From assembly GCA_902786545.1 (NCBI GenBank), contig CADACU010000004.1, positions 1 to 64,000 on the forward strand: a DNA stretch of 64,000 nucleotides, given 5' to 3'. The notes under the pieces are model-generated. The model did not search any database and was not told the DNA's origin. It worked only from the letters and a program-made list of their open reading frames with translations. The translations under genes were made by a program, and so were the position numbers. Of this stretch, positions 8,081-16,188 are shown in pieces (within the stretch, counting starts at the first letter, position 1; the number at the start of each line of letters is the position of its first letter). This DNA comes from an uncultured Anaerovibrio sp. (GTDB taxonomy: Bacteria; Bacillota; Negativicutes; Selenomonadales; Selenomonadaceae).

Positions 8081-8578
8081 ATGAAAGAAGTTTTTAAAAG
8101 GGTAAGTATTCGCAAATACGAAGACAGGGAAGTGGAACCGGAAAAGATTGAGAAAATTCTTCGGGCCGCTATGACCGCTCCGTCAGCCGGCAACCAGCAG
8201 CCGTGGGAATTTATCGTAGTAAAAGACAAAGAGGTAATTCGCCAATTGTCGGAATGCAGCCAATATGCCGGATGTGCCGCCAATGCCCCGGTGGTTATTG
8301 TTACCTGTCGAAAAACAGATGGCTTGATTTTTCCGGAATTGGGTGATATTGATTTGGCCATTACTACAGGTTACATTCTGTTGGAAATAACCTCGTTGGG
8401 CCTTGGGGGAGTTTGGCTGGGGATAGCCCCTGTACCTGAGCGGGTGGAAAAGGCAGACGAGATTCTGGGAATTGGGGATAAGCTGCATGCCTTTGCACTG
8501 GTTCCGTTGGGATACCCGGCGGAAGATAAGCAACAGCAGGATAGATTTGATGAGAGTCGGATACATTATGTAGAATAA
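8081..8578 (+). CDS. Nitroreductase family protein
   Basis: This 165-residue protein is a short FMN-dependent nitroreductase. The N-terminal RVSIRKYEDREVEPEKIEKIL and AAMTAPSAGNQQPWEFIVV blocks carry the FMN phosphate and isoalloxazine contacts, and LGGVWLGIAP is the usual second flavin motif. Members use NAD(P)H to reduce nitro compounds or quinones in the cytoplasm. AGGAGG lies about 9 nt upstream of the start. It appears monocistronic and is followed by the tRNA-Pro gene. The natural substrate cannot be inferred. Confidence 0.9.
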   Translation: MKEVFKRVSIRKYEDREVEPEKIEKILRAAMTAPSAGNQQPWEFIVVKDKEVIRQLSECSQYAGCAANAPVVIVTCRKTDGLIFPELGDIDLAITTGYILLEITSLGLGGVWLGIAPVPERVEKADEILGIGDKLHAFALVPLGYPAEDKQQQDRFDESRIHYVE

Positions 8579-8623
8579 AATGCCTGTGGATAGGCTTTTA
8601 TAATAATAAGTATCAGTAAAGTA

Positions 8624-8652
8624 TTGGAAATTATATCAAAGTGTGGTACAAT
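8624..8652 (+). promoter_or_regulatory. Promoter of tRNA-Pro
   Basis: TTGGAA (8624-8629) and TACAAT (8647-8652) have a 17-nt spacer and lie 36 nt before the mature tRNA 5' end. Confidence 0.65.
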
Positions 8653-8688
8653 CTCTTTCGGAGATATTTATGGTATCTTGTGTGCAAA

Positions 8689-8765
8689 CGGGATGTAGCA
8701 CAGTTTGGTAGCGCGCATCGTTCGGGACGATGAGGTCGCAGGTTCGAATCCTGTCATCCCGACCA
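8689..8765 (+). tRNA. tRNA-Pro (anticodon CGG), CCA encoded
   Basis: It is 77 nt with acceptor arms CGGGATG/CATCCCG, discriminator A and encoded CCA. The anticodon stem CATCG/CGATG holds the loop TTCGGGA, giving anticodon CGG, which reads CCG. The T-arm has the usual GGTTCGAATCC. A promoter and a terminator flank it, so it is transcribed alone. Confidence 0.96.
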
Positions 8766-8775
8766 TTTGAGGATT

Positions 8776-8806
8776 AAGCCGGCTTTTTGGTGAGTCGGCT
8801 TTTTAT
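8776..8806 (+). terminator. Terminator after tRNA-Pro
   Basis: The arms AAGCCG (8776-8781) and CGGCTT (8796-8801) are followed by a TTTTT run. Confidence 0.8.
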
Positions 8807-8837
8807 TTTGCCAAATAAAAAAGGAAAAAGGGAAGCC

Positions 8838-8873
8838 CCCGCGAATATTATCCATCGAGGTGTTATTTGCGGG
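8838..8873 (+). ncRNA. Recurring hairpin with TATTATCC loop, copy 2 (unclassified)
   Basis: The stem CCCGCGAA/TTTGCGGG encloses a 20-nt loop starting TATTATCC. It shares 12 identical bases (CGAATATTATCC) with the hairpin at 6363-6409, and one stem pair differs in compensatory fashion (A-T there, G-C here). No T-run follows, so it is not a terminator; it lies in the 5' leader of the TIGR04076-type gene. Function unknown. Confidence 0.4.
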
Positions 8874-8894
8874 AAGGTTTGAATGGAGGACTTT

Positions 8895-9200
8895 ATGAAA
8901 AAGGTTAGGATTACGGTGATGCGCAAAGCCTGTTATAAGGATTTGATGGAAAAATACGAAAATCCTATCGAGCATGCCTGTGATATAGACGAAGGAGCGG
9001 TTTTCGTGGCTGATGGTTGGCAACGGCCGGAAGGGATGTGTGAAAGTGCCTGGGAAACGATGTCTCCCTTTGTAATGGCTCTGGCCCACGGGGCAGAGAA
9101 TTTTTATGACGGCTGGATGAAAAATCCTCGTTCGGCAATGATTTCCTGCAATGATGGCTTTCGGCCAGTGAGCTTCCTGTTGGAGACTGTGGAAGAATAG
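8895..9200 (+). CDS. TIGR04076-like small protein
   Basis: This 101-residue protein begins MKKVRITVMRKACYKDLMEKY and resembles the TIGR04076 family of small, Cys-containing bacterial proteins with no known function; four Cys occur (in the RKACYKD, EHACDID, GMCESAW and ISCNDGF segments). ATG 8895 is chosen over ATG 8883 because the GGAGG that serves it overlaps the latter. It is not obviously in an operon with the PTS gene 61 bp downstream. A metal- or redox-linked role is only a guess. Confidence 0.7.
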   Translation: MKKVRITVMRKACYKDLMEKYENPIEHACDIDEGAVFVADGWQRPEGMCESAWETMSPFVMALAHGAENFYDGWMKNPRSAMISCNDGFRPVSFLLETVEE

Positions 9201-9261
9201 CCTGTGTAAATGAACCGTATATATAAATATGGTTTCAAATATGAAAGGAGATATACAAGTA

Positions 9262-10749
9262 ATGAAATTTCTTCAAAAAATAGGCAAGTCACTTATGTTG
9301 CCTGTCGCGTGTCTACCATTGTGTGGTATTCTAATGGGGCTGGGATATTTGTTATGCCCGGCTTCTATGCAGGGTGGTGAAATAACCGGCATGGTGCCTA
9401 CCATTGGAATGTTTTTGGTAAAAGCCGGTGGAGCACTAATTGATCATATTGCATTGCTGTTTGCTGTGGGAGTTGGCGTGGGGATGGCTGACGACCAAAA
9501 TGGAACAGCTGGACTTACGGCATTGGTTTCCTGGTTGATTATTACCAGTCTGCTTCAGGCGGATTTTGTGAAGCTGCTTTTGCCGACTATTGCAGATCAG
9601 CCAGCAGCATTATTGGCTTTTCAGAAGATTGAAAATCCGTTTATTGGTATTTTGGCGGGTATTATTGGTGCCCATAGCTATAACCGGTTTAAAAATACCG
9701 ATTTGCCGGAATGGTTGGCTTTCTTTAGCAGAAAGAGAAGCACCGTAATCGTTTCCGGCTTGGAATCCATTCTGGTTGCGGCAGTTCTTTTCTTCGTATG
9801 GCCGATACTGTTTGGGGCATTGGTAGGCCTGGGACAGGGTATTGCCGGAATGGGAGCTGTAGGTGCTGGTATATACGCTTTCCTCAATCGCCTGCTCATT
9901 CCTTTGGGGCTTCACCACGCCCTTAACAATGTATTCTGGTTTGATACCATTGGCTTGGGGGACCTCACCCATTTCTGGGCCGGGGAAACCGATGCGGATG
10001 TTCCTTGGTCACTGGGTATATATATGTCCGGTTTCTTCCCATGTATGATGTTTGGTATTCCGGGTGCGGCTCTGGCTATTGTTCAGTGTGCCAATAAAAA
10101 GCGGAGAAAGTATGTTATGGGCATTTTGGGTTCAGCCGCATTGTGTTCCTTTGTGTGCGGTATTACTGAGCCGTTTGAATTTGCCTTTATGTTCTGCGCA
10201 CCGTTGCTTTATGTGGTTTATGCCTTGCTGTATGGTTTGTTTAGCTATGTAACTGCTTTGGTAGGCTTCCGGGCTGGGTTTTCCTTCTCAGCGGGTGCTA
10301 CGGACCTTCTGTTTTCTTCCTCCCTGCCGGCGGCGCAGGATACTTGGCTGATTATACCATTGGGCTTGGCGGCATTTGTGATTTTCTATGTTGTATTCCG
10401 GGTGCTGATCAGCAAATTCAACCTTCCTACGCCAGGCAATGAGCCGGATGGCACTGATGCTGAGACTGTTGAAGATATATCGGATGCATCCGTTGAGTCT
10501 GCTGATGTGGTGGAAGGGGTAAATATTGCTTCCGTGTTTGCCGGGCTTGGTGGAAAGGAAAATGTCCTTACTTTGGATAATTGTGCCACAAGGTTGCGTT
10601 TGGAGCTGAAGGATGACAGCCTGGTGGATGAGAATAAGCTGAAAGAGGCCGGGGCCAAAGGCGTTATGCGAATGGGCCAAAACAGCATACAGGTGGTTAT
10701 TGGTATGAAGGTGCAGAAGGTAGCCGATGTTATGCGGGGACAGCTGTAA
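9262..10749 (+). CDS. PTS transporter EIICB, glucose/N-acetylglucosamine family
   Basis: This 495-residue phosphotransferase permease has about ten hydrophobic helices forming an EIIC domain (residues about 1-385), with GITEPFEFAF as the conserved EIIC substrate loop. An acidic linker leads to an EIIB domain (about 415-495) whose phosphorylated Cys lies in DNCATRLR. No EIIA domain is fused, so a separate EIIA is needed. AGGAG lies 9 nt before ATG 9262. The sugar may be GlcNAc or glucose; a second EIICB near nagB-nanE (29442) suggests amino-sugar use in this organism. Confidence 0.88.
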   Translation: MKFLQKIGKSLMLPVACLPLCGILMGLGYLLCPASMQGGEITGMVPTIGMFLVKAGGALIDHIALLFAVGVGVGMADDQNGTAGLTALVSWLIITSLLQADFVKLLLPTIADQPAALLAFQKIENPFIGILAGIIGAHSYNRFKNTDLPEWLAFFSRKRSTVIVSGLESILVAAVLFFVWPILFGALVGLGQGIAGMGAVGAGIYAFLNRLLIPLGLHHALNNVFWFDTIGLGDLTHFWAGETDADVPWSLGIYMSGFFPCMMFGIPGAALAIVQCANKKRRKYVMGILGSAALCSFVCGITEPFEFAFMFCAPLLYVVYALLYGLFSYVTALVGFRAGFSFSAGATDLLFSSSLPAAQDTWLIIPLGLAAFVIFYVVFRVLISKFNLPTPGNEPDGTDAETVEDISDASVESADVVEGVNIASVFAGLGGKENVLTLDNCATRLRLELKDDSLVDENKLKEAGAKGVMRMGQNSIQVVIGMKVQKVADVMRGQL

Positions 10750-10782
10750 GCAAGAGATAGGAAAAGGTGGGAATTAACAATA

Positions 10783-12243
10783 ATGTTAGAATGGACCGAT
10801 GATAAAATAATTGATGGTGTGCTGGCGGAATTTGAACAGCTGGCCAAAATTCCAAGGCAGTCCGGTCACGAGAAAGCAGTCAGTGATTATCTGGTTAACG
10901 CTTTTAAAAATTTCGGTTGTCAGGTGCAGCAGGATGCAGTTTATAATGTTATAGCTGATTTGCCGGCCAGTCCGGGGTACGAACAGAAACCGGTGATTAT
11001 TTTGCAGGGGCATATGGATATGGTGTGCGTGGCAGCACCGGGAGTAGGGTATGACCCGTTAACGGATCCGATTAAGCTGATACGGGATGAAAAGTTTCTG
11101 TCAGCGGATGGCACCAGTTTGGGGGCCGATGATGGCATTGGTGTGGCTGAAGCCCTGTTTATAATGAAAAATATTAAGGATAAGGACCACGGACCATTGC
11201 GGGCCATTATAACTGTGGATGAGGAACAGGGAATGTCCGGAGCCATCAATCTGGACCCAAAGTTTCTCACTGATGCCGCTTACCTGATCAACTGCGATTC
11301 GGAAAATTATGATGAGCTTACAGTGGGCAGTGCCGGCAGCGTAAATATTGATTTTAATAAAACAGTTAAATTTGTAAAGCCACATGGAAGGAATGCCTAT
11401 AAGATTTCCATCAATGGCCTGAAGGGGGGCCACTCCGGTATGGAAATAAACAAGGGGCGGGCCAACGCTATTCGTCTTATGTCTATGCTGCTGCATTCAC
11501 TAAATAAGGCCGGGATTGAATATGAACTGGCCAGTATTGCCGGTGGCAAGGCCCGCAATTCCATACCGGCCGAGGCTCATGTGGTAATAACAACCAATGG
11601 TAATGGAGCTGATATTTTACGGATTATAGACATTGCCGACAAGCAATGTGTCGATGTCTATGACAATACTGACAAGGATATTTCCTTTGATTTTGTACGA
11701 GCTGATTTGCCGGCGCAGGTTATGACTGAAGAGGACAGGGACAGCATAATTAACCTGCTGGTTTCTCTGCGTAGCGGTGTATATGCCATGTCCCAGGTCT
11801 TACCGAAGCTGGTGGAAACTTCTGCCAATTTGGGAATGATTTCCCAGACAGAGGATTTAATCAATATAAAGTATATGCCGCGTTCCTCCGTTGACAGCAA
11901 GCTGGACGATTTTGCGGCACAGGCCGATATCTTGGCTGGTCTTACTGGCTTTACGGCGGATATTGACAAAAAAACACCGGGCTGGAAGGAACGACAGGAT
12001 AGCAAGCTGGCAAAAATTATGCAGGAGGTTTTCCAGGCACAGAATGGTAAGCCGATGAAGGTGGAATCCATTCACGCCGGGCTGGAATGTGGTTGGCATT
12101 TGTTGAAAAATCATAATCTGGATGTGGTGTCCATTGGCGTGAGTACCTATGATATTCACAGCCCGAAGGAACGGCTGGAGCTTTGGACCATCGTGCCTCA
12201 GGTAAAACTAATTGTTGAAACACTAAAACGACTATACAATTAA
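10783..12243 (+). CDS. pepD: Aminoacyl-histidine dipeptidase (PepD, M20C)
   Basis: This 486-residue cytoplasmic zinc peptidase of the M20C family shows the metal/active-site blocks GHMDMV (about residues 75-80), SLGADDGIG (about 110-118) and VDEEQGMSGA (about 145-154), with a lid-domain LKGGHSGMEI motif. It hydrolyses Xaa-His and other dipeptides. Length fits the family. It follows the PTS gene by 33 bp and may share its transcript, and ends at a strong terminator. With the T-box-controlled CstA transporter it suggests peptide use as a nutrient source. Confidence 0.92.
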   Translation: MLEWTDDKIIDGVLAEFEQLAKIPRQSGHEKAVSDYLVNAFKNFGCQVQQDAVYNVIADLPASPGYEQKPVIILQGHMDMVCVAAPGVGYDPLTDPIKLIRDEKFLSADGTSLGADDGIGVAEALFIMKNIKDKDHGPLRAIITVDEEQGMSGAINLDPKFLTDAAYLINCDSENYDELTVGSAGSVNIDFNKTVKFVKPHGRNAYKISINGLKGGHSGMEINKGRANAIRLMSMLLHSLNKAGIEYELASIAGGKARNSIPAEAHVVITTNGNGADILRIIDIADKQCVDVYDNTDKDISFDFVRADLPAQVMTEEDRDSIINLLVSLRSGVYAMSQVLPKLVETSANLGMISQTEDLINIKYMPRSSVDSKLDDFAAQADILAGLTGFTADIDKKTPGWKERQDSKLAKIMQEVFQAQNGKPMKVESIHAGLECGWHLLKNHNLDVVSIGVSTYDIHSPKERLELWTIVPQVKLIVETLKRLYN

Positions 12244-12262
12244 ATTTTTAACTAACTAACTT

Positions 12263-12304
12263 AAAAGACTATTGTATTACCTAGAAAATACAATAGTCTT
12301 TTTT
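12263..12304 (+). terminator. Terminator after pepD
   Basis: A long perfect stem (GACTATTGTATT/AATACAATAGTC) is followed by TTTTTT. Confidence 0.92.
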
Positions 12305-12455
12305 ACTAAAACATAATTTACATAGAAATGTATTTTAATGTATTTATGTATACATGTAAAGATTTTTAAAAAAGTATAGTATTATAAAAAAACAGATGGT
12401 ATAATACCAAATATAAATTATTGTTCCCTAATATTTTTATTTATGGAGGGATTAC

Positions 12456-13316
12456 ATGTTTAAAGAATTAGCTTATTACGATGGGAAACTTGGTACGCCG
12501 GAAGAGGTCATGGTTCCTTTTAACGATCGTTCCCATTTCTTTGGCGATGGTGTTTATGAGGCTACCCCGGCAGGCAATCATGTTCCGTATCTTTTGGAGG
12601 ACCATCTGGACAGATTTTATAGCAGTGCCAATGCCATGGATATCAAAATTCCAATGGAGAAGGATGAACTGAACAAGCTGCTTCGGGATTTAACCAAACA
12701 GGTGGAAGGCCACACGCACTTTGTGTATTGGCAGGTTACCCGCGGTATTGCTGCTAGAGATCATGTTTATGCCAAGGATATGGTAGGTAAGCTTTGGGTG
12801 TATATCCGTCCTTCCAAGATTGGTGATATGGAAAACCCTATCAAGGTACACACACATGCGGATTTACGCTTTGAATATGGTAATGCTAAGACCCTGAATT
12901 TGTTGCCGGCGGTTTTATATTCTCAGGAGGGGCATGATAAGGGCGTTTCTGAAACCATTTTGCATCGCAATGGTATTGTTACAGAGTGTGCTCACAGCAA
13001 TGTATCCATTCTCAAGGATGGTAATTTGATTTCCCATCCAAATGATCAGTACATTCTGCGGGGGATTGCCAAGACACATATGATTCAGGCCTGCTATCGG
13101 CTTGGTATTCCGGTGTATGAGCGGGAGTATACATTAGATGAATTGATGGATGCGGATGAAATTTTGATAACATCCTCATCAAACTTTATCCTGTTTACAG
13201 ATAATGTTGATGGTAAGCAAGTTGGTAATAAGGATCCCAAAACCAGAAACCGTATCAAGGATGAGCTGATAAGAGAGTATTTCGCTTATACCGGCTGCAC
13301 CAAGCTTAACGGTTGA
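12456..13316 (+). CDS. dat: D-amino acid aminotransferase (PLP class IV)
   Basis: This 286-residue fold-type IV transaminase has the PLP lysine at Lys145 (NAKTLNLLP) and the pyridine-N glutamate at Glu177 (IVTECAHSN). Both fall at the same numbers as in the well-studied Bacillus D-amino acid aminotransferase. LRGIAKTHMI is the usual phosphate-binding region. The enzyme interconverts D-Ala plus 2-oxoglutarate with pyruvate plus D-Glu. A GGAGGG site precedes ATG. It sits just upstream of the 5-oxoprolinase and D-glutamate cyclase-type genes, which favours D-Glu as a physiological partner. A branched-chain role is less likely. Confidence 0.88.
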   Translation: MFKELAYYDGKLGTPEEVMVPFNDRSHFFGDGVYEATPAGNHVPYLLEDHLDRFYSSANAMDIKIPMEKDELNKLLRDLTKQVEGHTHFVYWQVTRGIAARDHVYAKDMVGKLWVYIRPSKIGDMENPIKVHTHADLRFEYGNAKTLNLLPAVLYSQEGHDKGVSETILHRNGIVTECAHSNVSILKDGNLISHPNDQYILRGIAKTHMIQACYRLGIPVYEREYTLDELMDADEILITSSSNFILFTDNVDGKQVGNKDPKTRNRIKDELIREYFAYTGCTKLNG

Positions 13317-13358
13317 TATTTGAATATTTGAGCAATGAGGCTCAAAAAGCACGGTTTT

Positions 13359-13401
13359 AAGAGCCAATCTCGGTACTTTGTCGGTGATTGGCTCTAATTT
13401 T
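13359..13401 (+). terminator. Terminator after dat
   Basis: The arms AGAGCCAATC (13360-13369) and GATTGGCTCT (13386-13395) pair perfectly and are followed by AATTTTA. The hairpin separates dat from the pxp genes transcriptionally. Confidence 0.75.
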
Positions 13402-13405
13402 ATAT

Positions 13406-13435
13406 TTGGAACAATATTTTATACTTGGAACAATA
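13406..13435. promoter_or_regulatory. Two direct repeats upstream of pxpA, possible operator/promoter
   Basis: TTGGAACAATA occurs at 13406-13416 and 13425-13435, a 19-bp period (nearly two helical turns), immediately before the pxpA ribosome site. It could be a regulator site or overlapping promoter elements. Confidence 0.35.
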
Positions 13436-13461
13436 ATTTTGTTAACATTTTGGAGGCTAAA

Positions 13462-14220
13462 ATGAGTACAGTGGATTTGAATTGTGATTTGGGGGAAAGC
13501 TTTGGTGCTTATACCATTGGGATGGATGAGGCGGTTATTCCCTTTGTTACATCGGTAAATGTGGCTTGTGGCTGGCACGCCGGTGACCCGCTTATCATGG
13601 ATCGGACGGTGGCTCTGGCCAAAAAGCATGGAGTAGCGGTGGGTGCTCATCCCGGCTTTCCTGATTTAATGGGATTTGGTCGTCGGCCAATGACCGTAAC
13701 TCCTCAAGAGGCCGGGGCATATGTTAAATATCAGGTGGGAGCGTTGCAGGCTTTTGCCCAGGGACATGGCTTGGCATTACAGCATGTAAAGCCCCATGGA
13801 GCCCTGTATAATATGGCCGCCAAGGATGAGGGGCTGGCTATCGGCATTTGCGAAGCCATAGCCTCGGTGGATAAAAACTTGATTCTCATGGGATTGGCGG
13901 GGTCGGTAATGCTGGAGGCAGCGAAAAAGGCAGGTCTGAAAACCGCCAGTGAGGTGTTTGCTGACCGGGCCTATAATGATGATGGTTCTTTGGTCAACCG
14001 GAAGCTGCCGGGAGCTGTTATTCATGACCCGGAGATAGCTGTACAACGGGCGGTGAAAATGGCCAAAGAAGGCAAGGTTATCAGCATCAACGGCAAGGAG
14101 ATAAGCATAACAGCTGACAGTATTTGCGTGCATGGCGACAATGCCCAGGCAGTGGAGCTGGTAAAGAGCATCCGTCAGGCGCTGGAGGCAAATGGCTTGA
14201 CTGTAAAAAATTTTGGATAA
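13462..14220 (+). CDS. pxpA: 5-oxoprolinase subunit PxpA (LamB/YcsF family)
   Basis: This 252-residue protein has the family start [14 protein letters not shown], the metal-binding CGWHAGDP motif (about residues 35-42), [15 protein letters not shown] and [11 protein letters not shown]. PxpA works with PxpB and PxpC in ATP-dependent opening of 5-oxoproline to glutamate in the cytoplasm. TTTTGGAGG precedes ATG 13462; the frame is open further upstream but the ribosome site decides. It is separated from pxpB by a 230-bp tandem-repeat spacer, which is unusual for this operon. Confidence 0.94.
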   Translation: MSTVDLNCDLGESFGAYTIGMDEAVIPFVTSVNVACGWHAGDPLIMDRTVALAKKHGVAVGAHPGFPDLMGFGRRPMTVTPQEAGAYVKYQVGALQAFAQGHGLALQHVKPHGALYNMAAKDEGLAIGICEAIASVDKNLILMGLAGSVMLEAAKKAGLKTASEVFADRAYNDDGSLVNRKLPGAVIHDPEIAVQRAVKMAKEGKVISINGKEISITADSICVHGDNAQAVELVKSIRQALEANGLTVKNFG

Positions 14221-14233
14221 CCCCCTCCGTCAC

Positions 14234-14350
14234 TGCGTGACACCTCCACCAAGGGAGGCAAGTAAGAGTGGAAGCGTGACACCTCCCCCAAGGGAGGCAA
14301 GTAGGAGTGGAAGCGTGACATCTCCCCCAAGTGAAGTAAGTCAGAGTGGC
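14234..14350. repeat. Three 39-bp tandem repeats between pxpA and pxpB (MITE-like spacer)
   Basis: Three 39-bp units each start CGTGAC; units 1 and 2 are near identical, unit 3 is diverged. Each contains the palindrome-prone block CTCCCCCAAGGGAG. They are preceded by CCCCCTCCGTCACTGCGTGAC and followed by a second G/C-run palindrome (TTCCCCCTGGGGGGAA, about 14391-14406). The whole 14221-14440 spacer looks like a small mobile or palindromic element inserted in the operon. Because 39 is a multiple of 3 it gives spurious reading frames. Confidence 0.75.
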
Positions 14351-14450
14351 AATGGCACCTCTTGTTGTAGCAATGTTTTTAGCAAAACTTGTTCCCCCTG
14401 GGGGGAATACAAAGGGGGGGACCACGATTCCCAATAAAGGAGCATTCCTT

Positions 14451-15131
14451 ATGAATAATGTGAAAATTCTTACCTGTGGGGACAAGGCTATTTCCGTGGA
14501 ATTCGGTCAGGAGATCAGTCTGGATATAAATCATCAGGTTACGGCGCTGAAAATGCTGTTGGATAAAGCCTCTATTTCCGGCATAGAGGAAATGGTGCCC
14601 ACTTATTGTTCATTGATGATTATATATGACCCTTTGGTACTTAATTATCTAACCTTAAAAGATAAACTGGTGTGCATGCTGAAAGATTTAAATTCAGTGG
14701 AATTGCCGGAAAAACAGGTGATAGAAATCCCAGTGGCTTATGGGGGGGAATACGGTCCTGATTTGGCAGAAGTAGCAGCGGCCCATAATATGACGGAGGA
14801 AGAAGTCATAAAAATTCATTCAGCACCGGAATATCCTATTTATATGCTGGGATTTGTAGCTGGGTTTCCATATTTGGGGGGGATGGACAAGTCTATTGCT
14901 ACCCCACGAAAACAATCCCCACGCCTAAAGATTGAAAGCGGTAGTGTGGGTATTGCCGGAGAACAGACCGGTATCTATTCGGTGGAGTCGCCGGGAGGGT
15001 GGCAGATTATTGGCCGTACTCCGTTAAGACTCTACGATGCTGACCGGGAGAAGCCGGTATTGCTGTCAGCTGGTCAATATATCAAATTTAAGCCGATAAC
15101 CGAGGATGAATTTAAGGCGATGGTGGAATGA
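14451..15131 (+). CDS. pxpB: 5-oxoprolinase subunit PxpB (KipI family)
   Basis: This 226-residue protein carries the KipI/carboxyltransferase-1 blocks: GDKAISVEFG at the N-terminus, PVAYGGEYGPDL (about residues 94-105), YMLGFVAGFPYLGGM (about 128-142) and SPGGWQIIGRT. In Bacillus it was first described as a KinA inhibitor; in general it is one half of the PxpBC ATPase complex. AAAGGAG precedes ATG 14451, ruling out the longer upstream frame in the repeat spacer. Its end overlaps pxpC by 4 bp (ATGA), so the two are translationally coupled. Confidence 0.93.
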   Translation: MNNVKILTCGDKAISVEFGQEISLDINHQVTALKMLLDKASISGIEEMVPTYCSLMIIYDPLVLNYLTLKDKLVCMLKDLNSVELPEKQVIEIPVAYGGEYGPDLAEVAAAHNMTEEEVIKIHSAPEYPIYMLGFVAGFPYLGGMDKSIATPRKQSPRLKIESGSVGIAGEQTGIYSVESPGGWQIIGRTPLRLYDADREKPVLLSAGQYIKFKPITEDEFKAMVE

Positions 15132-16171
15132 ATGTAAAGATTATAAATGGTGGATTGATGACAACAGTTCAGGATATGGGGCGCACGGGCTATCAGGCCA
15201 GTGGTATGCAGGTATCCGGCGTAATGGACCAATATTCAGCGGCTATTGCCAATGCCTTGGTGGATAATGATAAATATGCGGCGGTGCTGGAAACTACCTT
15301 TTTGGGCCCGGAACTGGAAGCCGAGTCGGATTGTCTGGTGGCGGTAGCAGGCGGAAGTCCCGACATACTGATCGATGGACAGGCCGCTGACTGTTATCGG
15401 TCTTTGGTACTTCGTAAAGGGCAAAAACTGAAATTCACTGGTATGAACCACGGTATGCGAAGCTACATTGCTATAGCAGGGGGCTGGGAGGTTCCGCCGG
15501 TTTTAGGCAGTCGCTCCACCAATTTAAAGCTAAAGATAGGTGGACTGGATGGCCGTAAGCTGGCAGCGGGGGATGTTCTGCCCGTGGGTGAGCCATCCGG
15601 GATTGCCAGGGAGATTATTGCTGGAACAAAACCGGCCCGGATTACTACCATGACGCAGCAACCAGGTGATGTGACTGATATAAGGGTGGTCTTGGGACCA
15701 CAGGATAATTATTTTGACGATGAGATAATAAAGAAAGTATTTGGCAAAAGTATTTATACTATCGCCAACGAGTCGGACCGGATGGGGTATCGGCTGGAGG
15801 GAGAACCAATAAAACGGCGTGATGCAAAGGATATGATAACCGACGGTATTGTATTTGGTTCAATCCAAATTCCACCTAATGGCCAGCCTATAGTGATGAT
15901 GGCTGATCATCAGACCACCGGCGGATATCCAAAGATTGCCACTGTTATCAGTGCAGATTTGCCAATATTGGCCCAGTGTACGCCGGGGATGAAAATCCGC
16001 TTTTGTATAACCAGTGTGGCAGAAGCCCAGACGATATACATCGAATATGTGAAAAAGCTGGCTGCCCGGCTAGAGGAAATACACCATTCCGCTGTAAAAC
16101 AATCTGCTATTAAGAATTTCAACTTAAAAATAAATGGGCAGCTGTTTCAGGTGTCTGTGGAAGAAATCTAA
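15128..16171 (+). CDS. pxpC: 5-oxoprolinase subunit PxpC (KipA family)
   Basis: This 347-residue biotin-dependent carboxyltransferase-like protein has the KipA hallmarks GLMTTVQDMGRTGYQ (residues 8-22), SGVMDQYSAAIANALV and the C-terminal block ADHQTTGGYPKIATV. PxpB and PxpC form the ATP-using subcomplex of prokaryotic 5-oxoprolinase. It starts inside the pxpB stop and is followed by the DUF1445 gene after 17 bp, so pxpB, pxpC, DUF1445 and DUF4392 form a compact operon. The last ~40 residues are a poorly conserved tail. Confidence 0.93.
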   Translation: MNVKIINGGLMTTVQDMGRTGYQASGMQVSGVMDQYSAAIANALVDNDKYAAVLETTFLGPELEAESDCLVAVAGGSPDILIDGQAADCYRSLVLRKGQKLKFTGMNHGMRSYIAIAGGWEVPPVLGSRSTNLKLKIGGLDGRKLAAGDVLPVGEPSGIAREIIAGTKPARITTMTQQPGDVTDIRVVLGPQDNYFDDEIIKKVFGKSIYTIANESDRMGYRLEGEPIKRRDAKDMITDGIVFGSIQIPPNGQPIVMMADHQTTGGYPKIATVISADLPILAQCTPGMKIRFCITSVAEAQTIYIEYVKKLAARLEEIHHSAVKQSAIKNFNLKINGQLFQVSVEEI

Positions 16172-16188
16172 ATGAGGAGGGGCCTTCT

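Noticed and set aside
14234..14350. Possible CRISPR array
   Set aside because: Units are directly adjacent with no unique spacers; the heptamers at 62551-62620 were rejected for the same reason.
14213..14437. Repeat-derived 74-aa protein and the antisense frame over it
   Set aside because: The frame exists only because the 39-bp repeat unit is a multiple of three; there is no ribosome site or known family.
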